Shown: in pieces, positions 27,934-37,400 of the stretch
How the letters are laid out: each line of letters begins with the position of its first letter
Numbering within the stretch: the stretch's first letter is position 1
Assembly (NCBI RefSeq): GCF_002582035.1
Contig: NZ_NUQE01000044.1
Coordinates: 20,545 to 84,544, forward strand
DNA length: 64,000 bases
Direction of reading: 5' to 3'
Source of the DNA: Bacillus pseudomycoides
GTDB lineage: Bacteria; Bacillota; Bacilli; Bacillales; Bacillaceae_G
Notes under the pieces: model-generated
What the model saw: the letters and a program-made list of their open reading frames with translations, nothing else
The model's database searches: none
Told to the model about the DNA's origin: nothing
Made by a program: the position numbers and the translations under genes

Positions 27934-27953
27934 AAATAATTAAACAACTTTAA

Positions 27954-27990
27954 TAACCTCCTACCAAATTAACAGGTAGGAGGTTACTGC
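27954..27990 (+). terminator. Terminator of the sleB operon
   Basis: 12-bp perfect stem TAACCTCCTACC / GGTAGGAGGTTA; the T-run after it is weak (CTGCTTTTCT). Confidence 0.7.
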
Positions 27991-28710
27991 TTTTCTAGAA
28001 ACAAGATTAAACAACTTTATCGTTACTCAACAAGTAGTTATCTTTTTTTTATATCTTAACTTCTTATAGTAACGCCATGTCTGTATTACATTAAAAATAC
28101 AAACAATTAAAAGTAAAATCGCCCATTTTTTTTTCATTATCTTGGTAAAAACCTATTGAGAATAATAACGTAGCAAAAGCTGAAGGAGCAGAAACAAATA
28201 TGTTACGTTCTATTTTGTTTTTTGTTAAATGTCTTTTCAATTTTTTCACATCTGTAATATTATAAACAAAAATATATCATTAATCTTAATATACATATAA
28301 CTTAAAAATAAAATTAGAATTATCAAAATCCCCCAAAAAAATATCGTTTCTACAATAAGAAAATACCAATTTATTTTGTGTTGATAATACAAATAGATGT
28401 TACCTGAAATTATTAATATTCCTAATATGAGTAATATAATTTATCCGAATATTTTCCACTTATTTTCTCTATTACTTAGCTTTTTTTAGATGTATATCTT
28501 CTTTAATCAATTTATTTAAAATTATTTTGTAGATTGCACTTAATTTGATTAAGTTTAATATATCTGGGGAACTTTTAACTGTTTCCCACTTTAAAACAGC
28601 TTGAGAAGAAATATATTATTTGTATTCTCGATAAAAAAGATACAGATACATTCATAAATTCTTGTTCTCCTCAATTTAACTGATATAATTGAAAACAAGG
28701 GAGGAGAAAT
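27991..28710. other. AT-rich intergenic region, about 720 bp
   Basis: No ORF longer than 60 codons is supported. A possible 36-codon ORF lies on the minus strand (28027-28137). The stretch 28250-28480 contains scattered hydrophobic codons on the minus strand with stops, consistent with a decayed membrane-protein gene, but nothing is assignable. Confidence 0.4.
28027..28137 (-). CDS. Possible 36-aa membrane peptide
   Basis: Minus-strand ATG gives MKKKWAILLLIVCIFNVIQT, then WRYYKKLRYKKKITTC. A basic start, one hydrophobic span of about 14 residues and a strongly basic tail fit a small single-span membrane protein. No convincing ribosome-binding site precedes it, so it may be a relic. Confidence 0.3.
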   Translation of the reverse strand: MKKKWAILLLIVCIFNVIQTWRYYKKLRYKKKITTC

Positions 28711-29184
28711 ATGAAAAAAATTACATATTTGTGTTCTGTTTCCATAGTTTCTTTAGGTTTAATTGGATGTTCAAATACAACCGAGAAAACAAACTCCTCA
28801 GCATCAGAGAAAGTGGGAATTTCTGAAGATTCTATATTATTAACCAAAAAAGAGATAACAAAAATAAAATTAACTAGAGTAGAAGATAATAAAATTTCTA
28901 AATCAGAAACATACAACGAAGACCTAATAAAAGAATTTAATAAAGCGATCCAAAATAGCACATCTGAGAAAATAGATTTGAAAAAGCAAAAAGAAAAAAA
29001 ATCAGCTTATTCTAATATGACAGTTACATTTAAAGATGATTCTAAAGAAGAGTTTTTAGTTTGGAGTGAAAATAATAATCAAATTATAATAACTAAAGAT
29101 ACAAATGAGAACTCCACACAAGGATTAAAACTTAACAAAGAAAATTCTAAAATGGTAACTAATTTTTTAAACAATCTTAAATAA
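28711..29184 (+). CDS. Small hypothetical lipoprotein
   Basis: 157 residues. Lipoprotein signal with LGLIGCSN (lipid Cys at about residue 20), then a low-complexity Ser/Thr/Lys linker and an alpha/beta region with AYSNMTVTFKDDSKEEFLVW. AGGGAGGAG precedes ATG. Function not recognised; it ends in a strong convergent terminator. Confidence 0.75.
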   Translation: MKKITYLCSVSIVSLGLIGCSNTTEKTNSSASEKVGISEDSILLTKKEITKIKLTRVEDNKISKSETYNEDLIKEFNKAIQNSTSEKIDLKKQKEKKSAYSNMTVTFKDDSKEEFLVWSENNNQIIITKDTNENSTQGLKLNKENSKMVTNFLNNLK

Positions 29185-29190
29185 CCAAAA

Positions 29191-29229
29191 AGTAGAGACA
29201 GTTCAATTAAAAGATGAACTGTCTCTACT
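29191..29229. terminator. Convergent terminator
   Basis: 15-bp perfect stem AGTAGAGACAGTTCA / TGAACTGTCTCTACT between the plus-strand lipoprotein and the minus-strand secreted protein, whose stop overlaps the right arm. Confidence 0.75.
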
Positions 29230-29563
29230 TATAAAAACTCTCACTTACTGTATCAACAACTAAATTATGGCCAATATGTTGAAGCTGAATAATGTGCTTG
29301 GTTTCGTTTTGCTGAATTGAATCCATATAGATAATCCACTCTTCTTTTATTGCAGTTTTCCCAACAGTATTAGCATAATAACCTTCATTCCAATATTCCT
29401 GATGACGTGATAATTTCCAATTAAGCCAACTCTCTGGCGATCTTGCAACAGAATAACCAGTCGGTTCATCTACTGTTGCAGCACTCGCTTGACTAACTAG
29501 TAGTGCTAGTCCTATTACCATAGAACTAGCTAAAATGAATTTCAAAATCTTCTTCTTATTCAT
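29225..29563 (-). CDS. Hypothetical secreted protein, 112 aa
   Basis: Signal peptide ILKFILASSMVIGLALLVSQ ending ASA, with cleavage expected near residue 28. The mature part is about 84 residues, aromatic-rich (SWLNWKLSRHQEYWNEGYY) and unassigned. No strong ribosome-binding site is seen (GTAAATG), so expression may be low. Likely extracellular or wall-associated. Confidence 0.6.
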   Translation of the reverse strand: MNKKKILKFILASSMVIGLALLVSQASAATVDEPTGYSVARSPESWLNWKLSRHQEYWNEGYYANTVGKTAIKEEWIIYMDSIQQNETKHIIQLQHIGHNLVVDTVSESFYK

Positions 29564-29899
29564 TTACTATTGTTGATTTGGAATAAAGTTTGATCAGAAA
29601 TGTGTTGCAAATCCTTATTTAGTGAGAACCAAAAAGAAAGAATCGTTACCGTCCCTCATAGAAGTTTTACTTTATTTTTTTGATTCACTTTGCTTTTGCT
29701 TTTTGTTCTTTTTCTATGTTCAAAGTGCGACAGCTGTTACTACAGAAAAACCAAAATTAGCTGGAAGAGCATGTGGTTAAATCCTTAAAATGTAAAAAAA
29801 TACATAAAATTGAACAATTATTTTGTATTTCGTACTATAATAATAAAGTGGTATTGTGTGGTTTGAAAATTTATATTGTTTTAAGGGAGTAATCATAAT
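29564..29899. other. Intergenic region, 336 bp
   Basis: CCCTCATAGAAGTTTTACTT at about 29653 resembles the last 20 nt of bcr1 and may be a decayed end. No ORF is supported. AAGGGAGT before 29900 is the ribosome-binding site of the ABC gene. Confidence 0.35.
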
Positions 29900-31624
29900 A
29901 TGGAAGTAGACAAGGATTTTTCAATTAAGGAAATTTGGAGGATAACCAATCCTTCTAAATTTCACTTTATATCAGGATTATTATTATCTATTGTTTCAAG
30001 TATAATTTCATTAATGATACCTTTATTAATAAAGGATATAATGGATGAGCTTTCAAAAGGTATATCTTTGGAATTGATAAGCCGAATAGCTATTTTATTA
30101 ATTTTACAAATCATATTTTCTGCTTTTTCTCTTTATCTATTGTCTAAAGTAGGAGAAGAAATAGTGAGGAATTTACGTGATAAACTATGGAAGAAGTTTT
30201 TAAAGTTACCTGTAAAATATTATAATAATAATAAATCTGGTGAAATGGTAAGTAGAATAACTAATGATACTACTATAATAGTTAATATCATATCATCTGA
30301 AATTATTGATTTAATAACATGTTGTATAACGTTAATCATTTCTTTAATTATTTTATTTACATTAGATGTTCCAATGACATTAGTTTTGATTTCAGCAGTA
30401 CCTATAACTCTTTTTGTTGTAATACCTTTGGGAGAGAAAGTATATAATCTTTCTTTTCAAGAACAAAACAAAATGTCACAACTAACTGCTTATTTATCAC
30501 AGACGCTTTCTGAAATTAAGCTTGTAAAAGCTTATAATTCTGAATTAAATGAAGTAGAAAATGGAAAAAGCCATTTTCAATTCCTTTATAAAAACGGAAT
30601 AAAGAGGGCTAAAATTAACTCTATATTAACTCCAGTTTTAGGAGCATTTATTACTCTAGTTTCAATTGGTATAATAGGTTTTGGTGCTTGGAGAGTAGAT
30701 CAAGGTCTTATTAGTTCTGGTGAATTGGTAGCGTTTTTATTGTATTTATTTCAAATCATTGCTCCTTTTATACAAATGAATCATTTTGTAACGAGTTTTC
30801 AAGAGGCAAAAGGATCTATGAAAAGGTTATTTGAAATTTTAGAAGAAGAAGAGGAAGTTCAAGTTGTTACTAAAACTTGTATTACATCTCCAACACAATT
30901 AGAGTTTCAAGATGTTTCTTTTGGATATGATGAAAAAAATACTGTTGTTGAAGATATTTCTTTTAAAATTAAAAAAGGTTCTTTAACAGCATTAATTGGA
31001 CCAAGTGGTTCTGGAAAAAGTACAATATTTTCATTAATAGAAAGGTTTTATAACCCGACAAATGGAGATATTTTATTAGATGATGTATCTTATAAAAATA
31101 TAAATGTAGAAGAATGGAGACAAAAATTTAGTTATGTTTCGCAAGATACTCCAATTTTTTCAGGTACAATTAGAGAAAATATTTTATATGGAAAAAATGA
31201 TAATATTACAGATGACAAGTTAATAGAAATTGCTAAGCTTGCAAATGCACATGAATTTATTGTTGATTTATCCGATGGTTATCATACACAGGTAGGGGAA
31301 AGAGGTAATCAACTTTCAGGTGGACAAAAACAACGTATTGCAATAGCTAGAGCCTTAATGCGTGAGGCTGATTTTCTTTTATTAGATGAAGCTACAGCGA
31401 ATTTAGATTCTGATTCAGAAAAACAAGTACAAAGAGCTATAAATGCGTTAATTCATAAGCAAACAACTTTTGTAATAGCCCATCGATTATCTACAATTGT
31501 AGATGCTGATCAAATTATTGTATTAGAAGATGGAAAAATTACAGCCATTGGAAGTCATGAGGAATTATTAAGTAAACATGAATATTATCAAAAAATTATA
31601 AAGCAACAATTTGAAAGAGAATAA
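29900..31624 (+). CDS. ABC transporter, fused permease and ATPase
   Basis: 574-residue half-transporter of the multidrug/lipid exporter type (BmrA/MsbA-like). Six membrane segments in the first 320 residues, then the nucleotide-binding domain: Walker A GPSGSGKST near 366, Q-loop SYVSQDTPIF, signature LSGGQKQRIAIARAL near 470, Walker B FLLLDEATANLD and H-loop IAHRLST. It works as a homodimer in the membrane. AAGGGAG precedes ATG. Monocistronic; its codon usage is very AT-rich relative to the kyn region. Substrate unknown. Confidence 0.93.
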   Translation: MEVDKDFSIKEIWRITNPSKFHFISGLLLSIVSSIISLMIPLLIKDIMDELSKGISLELISRIAILLILQIIFSAFSLYLLSKVGEEIVRNLRDKLWKKFLKLPVKYYNNNKSGEMVSRITNDTTIIVNIISSEIIDLITCCITLIISLIILFTLDVPMTLVLISAVPITLFVVIPLGEKVYNLSFQEQNKMSQLTAYLSQTLSEIKLVKAYNSELNEVENGKSHFQFLYKNGIKRAKINSILTPVLGAFITLVSIGIIGFGAWRVDQGLISSGELVAFLLYLFQIIAPFIQMNHFVTSFQEAKGSMKRLFEILEEEEEVQVVTKTCITSPTQLEFQDVSFGYDEKNTVVEDISFKIKKGSLTALIGPSGSGKSTIFSLIERFYNPTNGDILLDDVSYKNINVEEWRQKFSYVSQDTPIFSGTIRENILYGKNDNITDDKLIEIAKLANAHEFIVDLSDGYHTQVGERGNQLSGGQKQRIAIARALMREADFLLLDEATANLDSDSEKQVQRAINALIHKQTTFVIAHRLSTIVDADQIIVLEDGKITAIGSHEELLSKHEYYQKIIKQQFERE

Positions 31625-31812
31625 TCTATTATGTAAAGTTTCAATTGAAGAAGTGGCCGTTCCATAAGGTGGGACAGCTACTTCTTTTTGTTCATGTTGA
31701 TGTTAGCAAACAGTTTTTAGAAGAATTTAAACACTGAATATTTTATTTATTAAAAATAGTGCTGTATAATTTATCAATAGAAACATATGTTTTCATAAAT
31801 GGGGGAATATAC

Positions 31813-32328
31813 GTGATACAAATAAATCAATCTATTCAGCTCGTTCCATATACAGAAAAATTTAAAGAATCTTTACAAGCATTTACTTTACCTGAAGAAC
31901 AAGTACAATTTACATCCCATCCAATTGAATTACTCAAAAAAGCAGAACAAGATCCAACTCGAAATCCTATTGTTATTTTAGCTAATGACAAACCAGTTGG
32001 TATTTTTGCTTTGCAGTCAGGAAGTCGCGTGCAAGAATACACAAATAAAGAAAATTCTTTACTGCTTGTTTCATTTTCAATAGATTACAAAGAACAAGGT
32101 AAAGGATACGCAAAACAAGCGTTATATCAACTACCGCATTATGTAGATTCATATTTTCCGAACATAGAAGAAATTGTGTTGGCAGTTAATGAAAGAAATA
32201 TTCCCGCGCAAAAATTATATGTAACAGTCGGATTTGAAGATAGAGGACAGCGTAGAATGGGACCAATTGGACCGCAACTTATTTTATACTTATCATTGGA
32301 AAAGAAATCTTTAGAAGATACAAGATAA
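31813..32328 (+). CDS. GNAT family N-acetyltransferase
   Basis: 171 residues from GTG 31813, which follows GGGGGAA; the open frame extends upstream to 31759 without a ribosome-binding site. Acetyl-CoA loop YKEQGKGYAKQALYQL near residue 92, then VNERNIPAQKLYVTVGFEDR. Substrate unknown. Confidence 0.85.
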   Translation: MIQINQSIQLVPYTEKFKESLQAFTLPEEQVQFTSHPIELLKKAEQDPTRNPIVILANDKPVGIFALQSGSRVQEYTNKENSLLLVSFSIDYKEQGKGYAKQALYQLPHYVDSYFPNIEEIVLAVNERNIPAQKLYVTVGFEDRGQRRMGPIGPQLILYLSLEKKSLEDTR

Positions 32329-32444
32329 ATTAATTATAATAATGTGAGGATTATATGTATGGTGTGAGAGTGTATATCTTCCTTATTTATAAAGAAATTT
32401 TTATAACAAAGCAGAAACTATTGAACTCATTTACGGAGGATACT

Positions 32445-33467
32445 ATGCAGCTAAAATTGATACTTGCCGGTTACGGAACCGTTGGAAAAGAATTTGTAAA
32501 ACTCATTCATGAAAAGGCATCCTTTATTCAAAAAGAATTTGGTTTAAAGTTAATCCTTGTTGGTATTATTGGACGTGATTTAAAATTATATCATCCAGAG
32601 GGACTTTGTATCGATACTTTACTTACACTAGGCCTGGGATCAGTAGCTTTACACAAATACATAGAACAACATTCAGTTCATAATGAAAAAATGAACGGGC
32701 ATGTTTTCATTGAATCTACACCAACCAATCTCGAAAGCGGCAATCCAGGAAAGCAGTATATTTTACAGGCTATTGAAAACGGAATGGATATTGTTTCTAT
32801 TTCAAAAGGAGCGCTTGTTACATCATGGAAAGAAATAAGAGAAGCAGCTCGATTCGCAAATGTTCGCATTCGTTATAGCGGCGCAACAGCAGCGGCCCTT
32901 CCTACATTAGATATAGGTCAGTTCAGTCTAGTGGGATGCAAGATTGAACGTATTGAAGGCGTTTTAAACGGTACAACAAATTATATTTTAACGAAAATGT
33001 ATGAAGACAACACTTCATATGTAGAAGTGTTGCAACAAGCACAGCAAAAAGGAATTGCTGAAACAAATCCTTCATTAGATGTAAGCGGCATGGATAGTGC
33101 TTGTAAGCTATTACTACTATCGAACAGTTTACTGCATACAGAATATACACTTGAAGATATAAGCATTGAAGGGATAGAAAATCTATCAAAACAAGATATA
33201 CAAAAAGCAAAAGAACAAGGAAAACAAATGAAACTAATAGCGAGAGCATATACAGATGATGACGGAGAAGTTCGGCTTGAAGTACAACCATATGCAGTAG
33301 ATTTGAACCACTCATTAGCAAGCGTTATAGGAACTGAAAAAGGAATTACTTTTTACACGGATACAATGGGAACAGTCACTTCTATTAGCGGAGCTTCCAA
33401 TCCAAGAGGGGCTGCAGCCGCAGCTTTAAAAGATGTAATTAATTTGTATCGGAAAGATCTTTTATAG
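32445..33467 (+). CDS. Homoserine dehydrogenase, short form
   Basis: Reduces aspartate semialdehyde to homoserine for Thr and Met synthesis. 340 residues from ATG 32445, which follows CGGAGGA; the ORF upstream to 32355 has no start signal. NAD(P) motif LAGYGTVGKEFVKL at the N-terminus, VFIESTPTNLES near 85, GVLNGTTNYILTKM near 170 and the Lys/Asp region SLDVSGMDSACKLL near 208. It lacks the C-terminal ACT domain of full-length Hom, so it is probably not feedback-controlled. It is a stand-alone paralogue, not in a thr operon. Confidence 0.9.
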   Translation: MQLKLILAGYGTVGKEFVKLIHEKASFIQKEFGLKLILVGIIGRDLKLYHPEGLCIDTLLTLGLGSVALHKYIEQHSVHNEKMNGHVFIESTPTNLESGNPGKQYILQAIENGMDIVSISKGALVTSWKEIREAARFANVRIRYSGATAAALPTLDIGQFSLVGCKIERIEGVLNGTTNYILTKMYEDNTSYVEVLQQAQQKGIAETNPSLDVSGMDSACKLLLLSNSLLHTEYTLEDISIEGIENLSKQDIQKAKEQGKQMKLIARAYTDDDGEVRLEVQPYAVDLNHSLASVIGTEKGITFYTDTMGTVTSISGASNPRGAAAAALKDVINLYRKDLL

Positions 33468-33487
33468 TCTTACATACGATTATGTGA

Positions 33488-33530
33488 AAATCCCGCTTTT
33501 TTGTAAGTAGCGGGATTTGTCATTTTTTGA
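33488..33530 (+). terminator. Terminator after homoserine dehydrogenase
   Basis: 10-bp stem AAATCCCGCT / AGCGGGATTT followed by GTCATTTTTT. Confidence 0.8.
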
Positions 33531-33707
33531 TACAAAAGTAGCTATCTATTGTTAATTAAAGCTATATTTTTTTGTTTACTTTTTGGCATGAATAGGATTA
33601 AGATGTTTTGTAAGCATGTAGTTATTTGATGAATTGTACATATACAAAACAGAAAAATACCAGTATTATATAGAAGCTAGAAAGAAAGCTGAAAGGGATT
33701 GAGAATT

Positions 33708-34472
33708 GTGAAGAAACTTGATGTACTGTTAATGGTGCTCAGCGTCCTGTTCCCAGTTGCAGGTATAATGAAACAAATTCCTCTACAATTATCATTATTT
33801 ATGGGAGGATTATTGTTTTTAACTAGTTTTGGAAGTTATCATGCAAAACGAATGCATTCAAGAATATTTAGTTGGGTAGCTTATACAGCATTTATCACAC
33901 TCTTGCTGGCAATTTGGAATCAATACGTAACAGTCGATTCCTTACTGGCAAATGTAAAAATTGCCGCTTGTATTGCTGTTATCCCGTTTTTATTCCGATT
34001 CCGTACATATGCTATTACACTAGGATTACTCGCATTATGGGGCGCAATGTTGTGGGATATAAAACAAGTACAATCATTAGCGGTTCTAGAGCGGATGATG
34101 AACCTATTCACAACAGAACGATTGTATTTACTTATTCTGGTGGCAGGACTTTTAATTGGCGGTTTACTTGCAAATGCACTATATCGTGATAACAGTCGTA
34201 ACAGACAAAATAAAACAAACACATTTAAACCAAAAAAGAAGCGAATGAGATTTACATTTAAAATTCGGATTCCGAGTTTGCCAAGAATTAATTTGAAAAT
34301 GTTCAAGTTCGGTAAAAAATCTTCCAAACAAAGAGAAACTCGTCCATATGAACGAAACTATGAAGAGAGAACACCAACTTACCATACAACACAAACAGAG
34401 CAACATAACAATACCGGAACACCACAAGGACAAACGAGAATGGAACGAAGAAAAAATCGTTTTAATGCATAG
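33708..34472 (+). CDS. Membrane protein with basic cytoplasmic tail
   Basis: 254 residues from GTG 33708 (AAAGGG upstream; TTG 33699 is an alternative). Five to six membrane segments fill residues 1-160, then a tail that is strongly basic (PKKKRMRFTFKIRIPSLPRI) and ends in Gln/Thr/Asn-rich sequence. No family recognised. Followed by a strong terminator. Confidence 0.72.
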   Translation: MKKLDVLLMVLSVLFPVAGIMKQIPLQLSLFMGGLLFLTSFGSYHAKRMHSRIFSWVAYTAFITLLLAIWNQYVTVDSLLANVKIAACIAVIPFLFRFRTYAITLGLLALWGAMLWDIKQVQSLAVLERMMNLFTTERLYLLILVAGLLIGGLLANALYRDNSRNRQNKTNTFKPKKKRMRFTFKIRIPSLPRINLKMFKFGKKSSKQRETRPYERNYEERTPTYHTTQTEQHNNTGTPQGQTRMERRKNRFNA

Positions 34473-34494
34473 AAACTATGTTTGCACAACTATA

Positions 34495-34545
34495 AAAACC
34501 CGTAATACCCTGCATATGTTCGATGGGGTATTACGGGTTTTTACT
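34495..34545 (+). terminator. Strong hairpin terminator
   Basis: AAAACCCGTAATACCC paired with GGGTATTACGGGTTTT, 16 bp, followed by TACTATATAA. Confidence 0.85.
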
Positions 34546-34640
34546 ATATAATAATTAATGTATCAAATATATTGCTCATAAAATCCCTTGATTAGAAGAG
34601 ATACTAAAAAATAGTAATTAACACACATAAAGGAGAAACT

Positions 34641-35672
34641 ATGCTCAAACACTTACAAAAAGCAATCAACCATTTAACTGAAGGAGAAGCAAAAGAGCTG
34701 CTTTTCAATACACTCGCACAACTTCACTCATTAGAAACACACTTTAATAAGGAAGTGTTATCCTCCCTTACAAATACACCGAAAGAACTAATTCAACAGT
34801 ACATACAAAAAACTGACATTACGAAAAGTAAGCATGTCCATATCGTTTTTGGTGATTCAGCAGCAGGTTCTTTAAAATACGCCTTAAAAGAAGCAAACAT
34901 TCAAGAAGAGCATGTTTTGTTATTTTCTGATGCTTTTTCTGTTGGTCCTCTTTTTCACTTAGATCAAGAGGCAGGGCAAGTAGCGCGTCAGCAATGGCTC
35001 CAGGAAAAATTACCGATAGAAGGCTACTTTTATGAAGAATATTTGCAAGAAATGAAAGCCACTTTAGAAAAATTATATGCGATTCCATCTCATATTCCGA
35101 TTACAATTTGGACAGGGAATAATGCATATGAACATGTAGGACTTACTTTTGTTTTATTTTTACTAAAAGAGACTGTTCATGACATATATGTCGTGAATAC
35201 AGCTGATGGTTTTGATAAGTTATTTCGCACACCAAATTTGGATTACATAGTACGCCATACAGCAGAACTCGCTCCTAATAGGTTAATGGCAATACGTGAA
35301 GCATATAAAGAGCAATCTCCTTTAACAAAAGAAGAGCTACAAGCACTTGAAAATGAATGGGAAATATTACGTGAAGAGCACGCAGTTTTACGTATTTGGG
35401 AGAATAATCGTGTTGTTTCTGTTTCGGAAGATTATATGGATTATTTCATCGTAAAATGTGCTAAAAGTTTAGAAACTGATGGATTTACAGATCAATTCTA
35501 TAAGGCTGCTCGATTAGTCGGAGAAGTTTTAGGACATTTTGAGCAATGCGTAGGGGACGATTTTATTGAAAATCGCCTGAAAATATTAATACAAAAGGGG
35601 ATTTTTCATATGACAGGATCCTTACATTCTATGAGGTTTTATAGTGTACGATTAGCACAGCCAGAAAAATGA
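34641..35672 (+). CDS. DUF1835 domain protein
   Basis: 343 residues. HIVFGDSAAGSLKYALKEA at about residue 68 and DAFSVGPLFHLDQE near 95 are the DUF1835 N-terminal block; the C-terminal third matches the helical region usually paired with it. Function unknown, cytoplasmic. AAAGGAG precedes ATG. It is followed by a sequence repeated upstream of the P450 gene. Confidence 0.85.
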   Translation: MLKHLQKAINHLTEGEAKELLFNTLAQLHSLETHFNKEVLSSLTNTPKELIQQYIQKTDITKSKHVHIVFGDSAAGSLKYALKEANIQEEHVLLFSDAFSVGPLFHLDQEAGQVARQQWLQEKLPIEGYFYEEYLQEMKATLEKLYAIPSHIPITIWTGNNAYEHVGLTFVLFLLKETVHDIYVVNTADGFDKLFRTPNLDYIVRHTAELAPNRLMAIREAYKEQSPLTKEELQALENEWEILREEHAVLRIWENNRVVSVSEDYMDYFIVKCAKSLETDGFTDQFYKAARLVGEVLGHFEQCVGDDFIENRLKILIQKGIFHMTGSLHSMRFYSVRLAQPEK

Positions 35673-35678
35673 TAGAGA

Positions 35679-35820
35679 AGAGATGTGTATGTGAACATCT
35701 CCTTTTTTATTTTCATTTAATAATATACAATTGTATCTTTCCTAACTTTCATAAAATTAAATGTATTATAATGAAGATTAAATGCTACATTTACCAAATA
35801 TTTCTTAAGGCAAAGATTAT
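35679..35820. repeat. Direct repeat R1 (terminator plus promoter), upstream copy
   Basis: Includes TGAACATCTCCTTTTTTATT (terminator half), ATTATAATGAAGATT (-10-like) and ACCAAATATTTCTTAAGG. The same elements in the same order and spacing occur at 37251-37395 before the P450 gene. The two copies are diverged but clearly related. Confidence 0.65.
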
Positions 35821-35851
35821 AGAGCGGTCTTCAAAAATGAAATGAATGGTA

Positions 35852-36006
35852 GTTATCCCGCATTAACGGGCAGTAAGACCCCCACCTCAAAATTTCAGGA
35901 AAATCGAAGAAGATAGGTGAGGGATAACTGCCCGTAAAAGCCCGATTTGTTTAACTAACCATCAAGTGGGGGAAGCAGCTCTCTGCTGATGGAAGTTTCA
36001 CTTTAT
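35852..36006 (+). mobile_element. bcr1 repeat element, copy 3
   Basis: The right end is TTTAT (36002-36006) while the left is GTTAT, a one-base divergence from the target duplication. Body ATCCCGCATTAACGGGCAGT to GCTGATGGAAGTTTCACTTT. It ends 35 nt before the DUF817 start and therefore occupies that gene's 5' region. Confidence 0.9.
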
Positions 36007-36040
36007 CAAACAGCTGCTACACGATTTGAGGGGAGTAATA

Positions 36041-36835
36041 ATGGTATATTTACGACAATTATTTTATTTTGGTTATCAACAAGCTCTTTCCTGCATTTTT
36101 CCTGTACTGATTTTTTTGACGCTTGCTCTTTCAAAGCTTATCCATATTCCTGGTCTATACCGTTATGATTTTATCTTGCTCATCTGCCTTTTCATTCAAT
36201 ATGGAATGTATAAAACTGGGCTAGAAACAAAAGATGAGCTCAAAGTGATTACCGTTTTCCACTTCATTGGATTAGCATTAGAAATATATAAAGTACATCA
36301 TGGTTCTTGGTCCTATCCAGAACAAGCATGGACAAAGGTAATGGGAGTGCCGCTTTATAGTGGTTTTATGTATGCGAGTGTTGCTAGTTATATATGTCAA
36401 GCATGGCGCAGGTTACACTTGCAAGTAGAAGGATGGCCAAATGCGATATGGACCATACCACTGGGAGCGATGATTTATTTAAACTTTTTCACACACCACT
36501 TTATGTATGATTTCCGCTGGATTTTAACGGCCTTATTATTTGTGGTCTTTTTTCATACTTATGTTCATTTTTCTGTGCAGGGAATTACATATAAAATGCC
36601 GCTTGTTCTTTCGTTTTTATTGATTGGTTTTTTCATTTGGATTGCAGAAAATATCGCAACTTTTTTTGGAGCGTGGCAATATCCAAATCAACATGGAACA
36701 TGGAAACTCGTTCACATTGGGAAAATTAGTTCATGGTTTTTACTCGTTGTCATTAGTATTATGATTGTGGCACAACTAAAACAAATCAAAAATCAAAAAA
36801 ATAATAGTTCTTCTTACCATAACTATGATAGCTAA
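36041..36835 (+). CDS. DUF817 family membrane protein
   Basis: 264 residues from ATG 36041 (GAGGGGAG upstream). About seven hydrophobic segments. HHGSWSYPEQAWTKVMGVPL and SGFMYASVASYICQAWRRL (residues about 85-125) are the DUF817 signature, as is the later NIATFFGAWQYPNQHGTWKL. Function unknown. It lies in a segment flanked by diverged direct repeats, suggesting insertion between the DUF1835 and P450 genes. Confidence 0.87.
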   Translation: MVYLRQLFYFGYQQALSCIFPVLIFLTLALSKLIHIPGLYRYDFILLICLFIQYGMYKTGLETKDELKVITVFHFIGLALEIYKVHHGSWSYPEQAWTKVMGVPLYSGFMYASVASYICQAWRRLHLQVEGWPNAIWTIPLGAMIYLNFFTHHFMYDFRWILTALLFVVFFHTYVHFSVQGITYKMPLVLSFLLIGFFIWIAENIATFFGAWQYPNQHGTWKLVHIGKISSWFLLVVISIMIVAQLKQIKNQKNNSSSYHNYDS

Positions 36836-36843
36836 AAGTATGT

Positions 36844-37227
36844 ATGAATACGAAACAAAAGAGGCGATCTGTCTTGAAGAAAAAAAAAGTAATAGCCTTT
36901 TTCACATGTATTGTAATAGTTGCTTTTGGAATATTGATTACTGTATTCAATAAAATGAATAATGAAAACGATTTAGATTGTAGAGCTAATGCTGTTCAAA
37001 TCAAAGCTGTTGTGATTGATAATAAGAATAAACCTGTATCTAATGTGAAAGTTTATGAAAATTCAATCGCTAATCAAGAACGTACTGTTACAAATTCACA
37101 AGGGGAGTTTCAATTTTACTCCGGTGTTTGTGGAAAGATTACTTTGTTATTTGTTACTCCAGATGGAAATACATACACCAAAAAATATGATAGGGAAGAT
37201 GTACCTAACATAGTAAAGTTAGAGTAG
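36844..37227 (+). CDS. Membrane-anchored carboxypeptidase-regulatory-like protein
   Basis: Up to 127 residues. A basic N-terminus is followed by the membrane span VIAFFTCIVIVAFGILITVF. The extracellular domain reads IKAVVIDNKNKPVSNVKVYE then TVTNSQGEFQFYSGVCGKIT, the beta-sandwich pattern of carboxypeptidase-D regulatory domains. TTG 36874 after AGAGG is a likely alternative start. Possibly co-transcribed with the DUF817 gene, 8 nt upstream. Confidence 0.7.
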   Translation: MNTKQKRRSVLKKKKVIAFFTCIVIVAFGILITVFNKMNNENDLDCRANAVQIKAVVIDNKNKPVSNVKVYENSIANQERTVTNSQGEFQFYSGVCGKITLLFVTPDGNTYTKKYDREDVPNIVKLE

Positions 37228-37250
37228 TAATTTAAATAAATCAACAAGCA

Positions 37251-37395
37251 AGAGGTGTACAACTGAACATCTCTTTTTTTGTTTCCACATAAAAAGTAAT
37301 ATTTAGTTGGAATTTTCTCAACTTTTATAAAAATCGATGCGTTATAATGTTCATTAGGTGCTATGGTCACCAAATATTTCTAAAGGTGGAGGTTG
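37251..37395. repeat. Direct repeat R1, downstream copy
   Basis: TGAACATCTCTTTTTTTG, GCGTTATAATGTTCATTAGG and CACCAAATATTTCTAAAGG correspond to the upstream copy at 35679-35820. This copy directly precedes the P450 ribosome-binding site and probably contains its promoter (TATAAT at about 37342). Confidence 0.65.
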
Positions 37396-37400
37396 GAAGT

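Noticed and set aside
29640-29680. Possible eighth bcr1
   Set aside because: Only about 20 nt resemble the 3' end; the rest of the element and the left TTTAT are absent.
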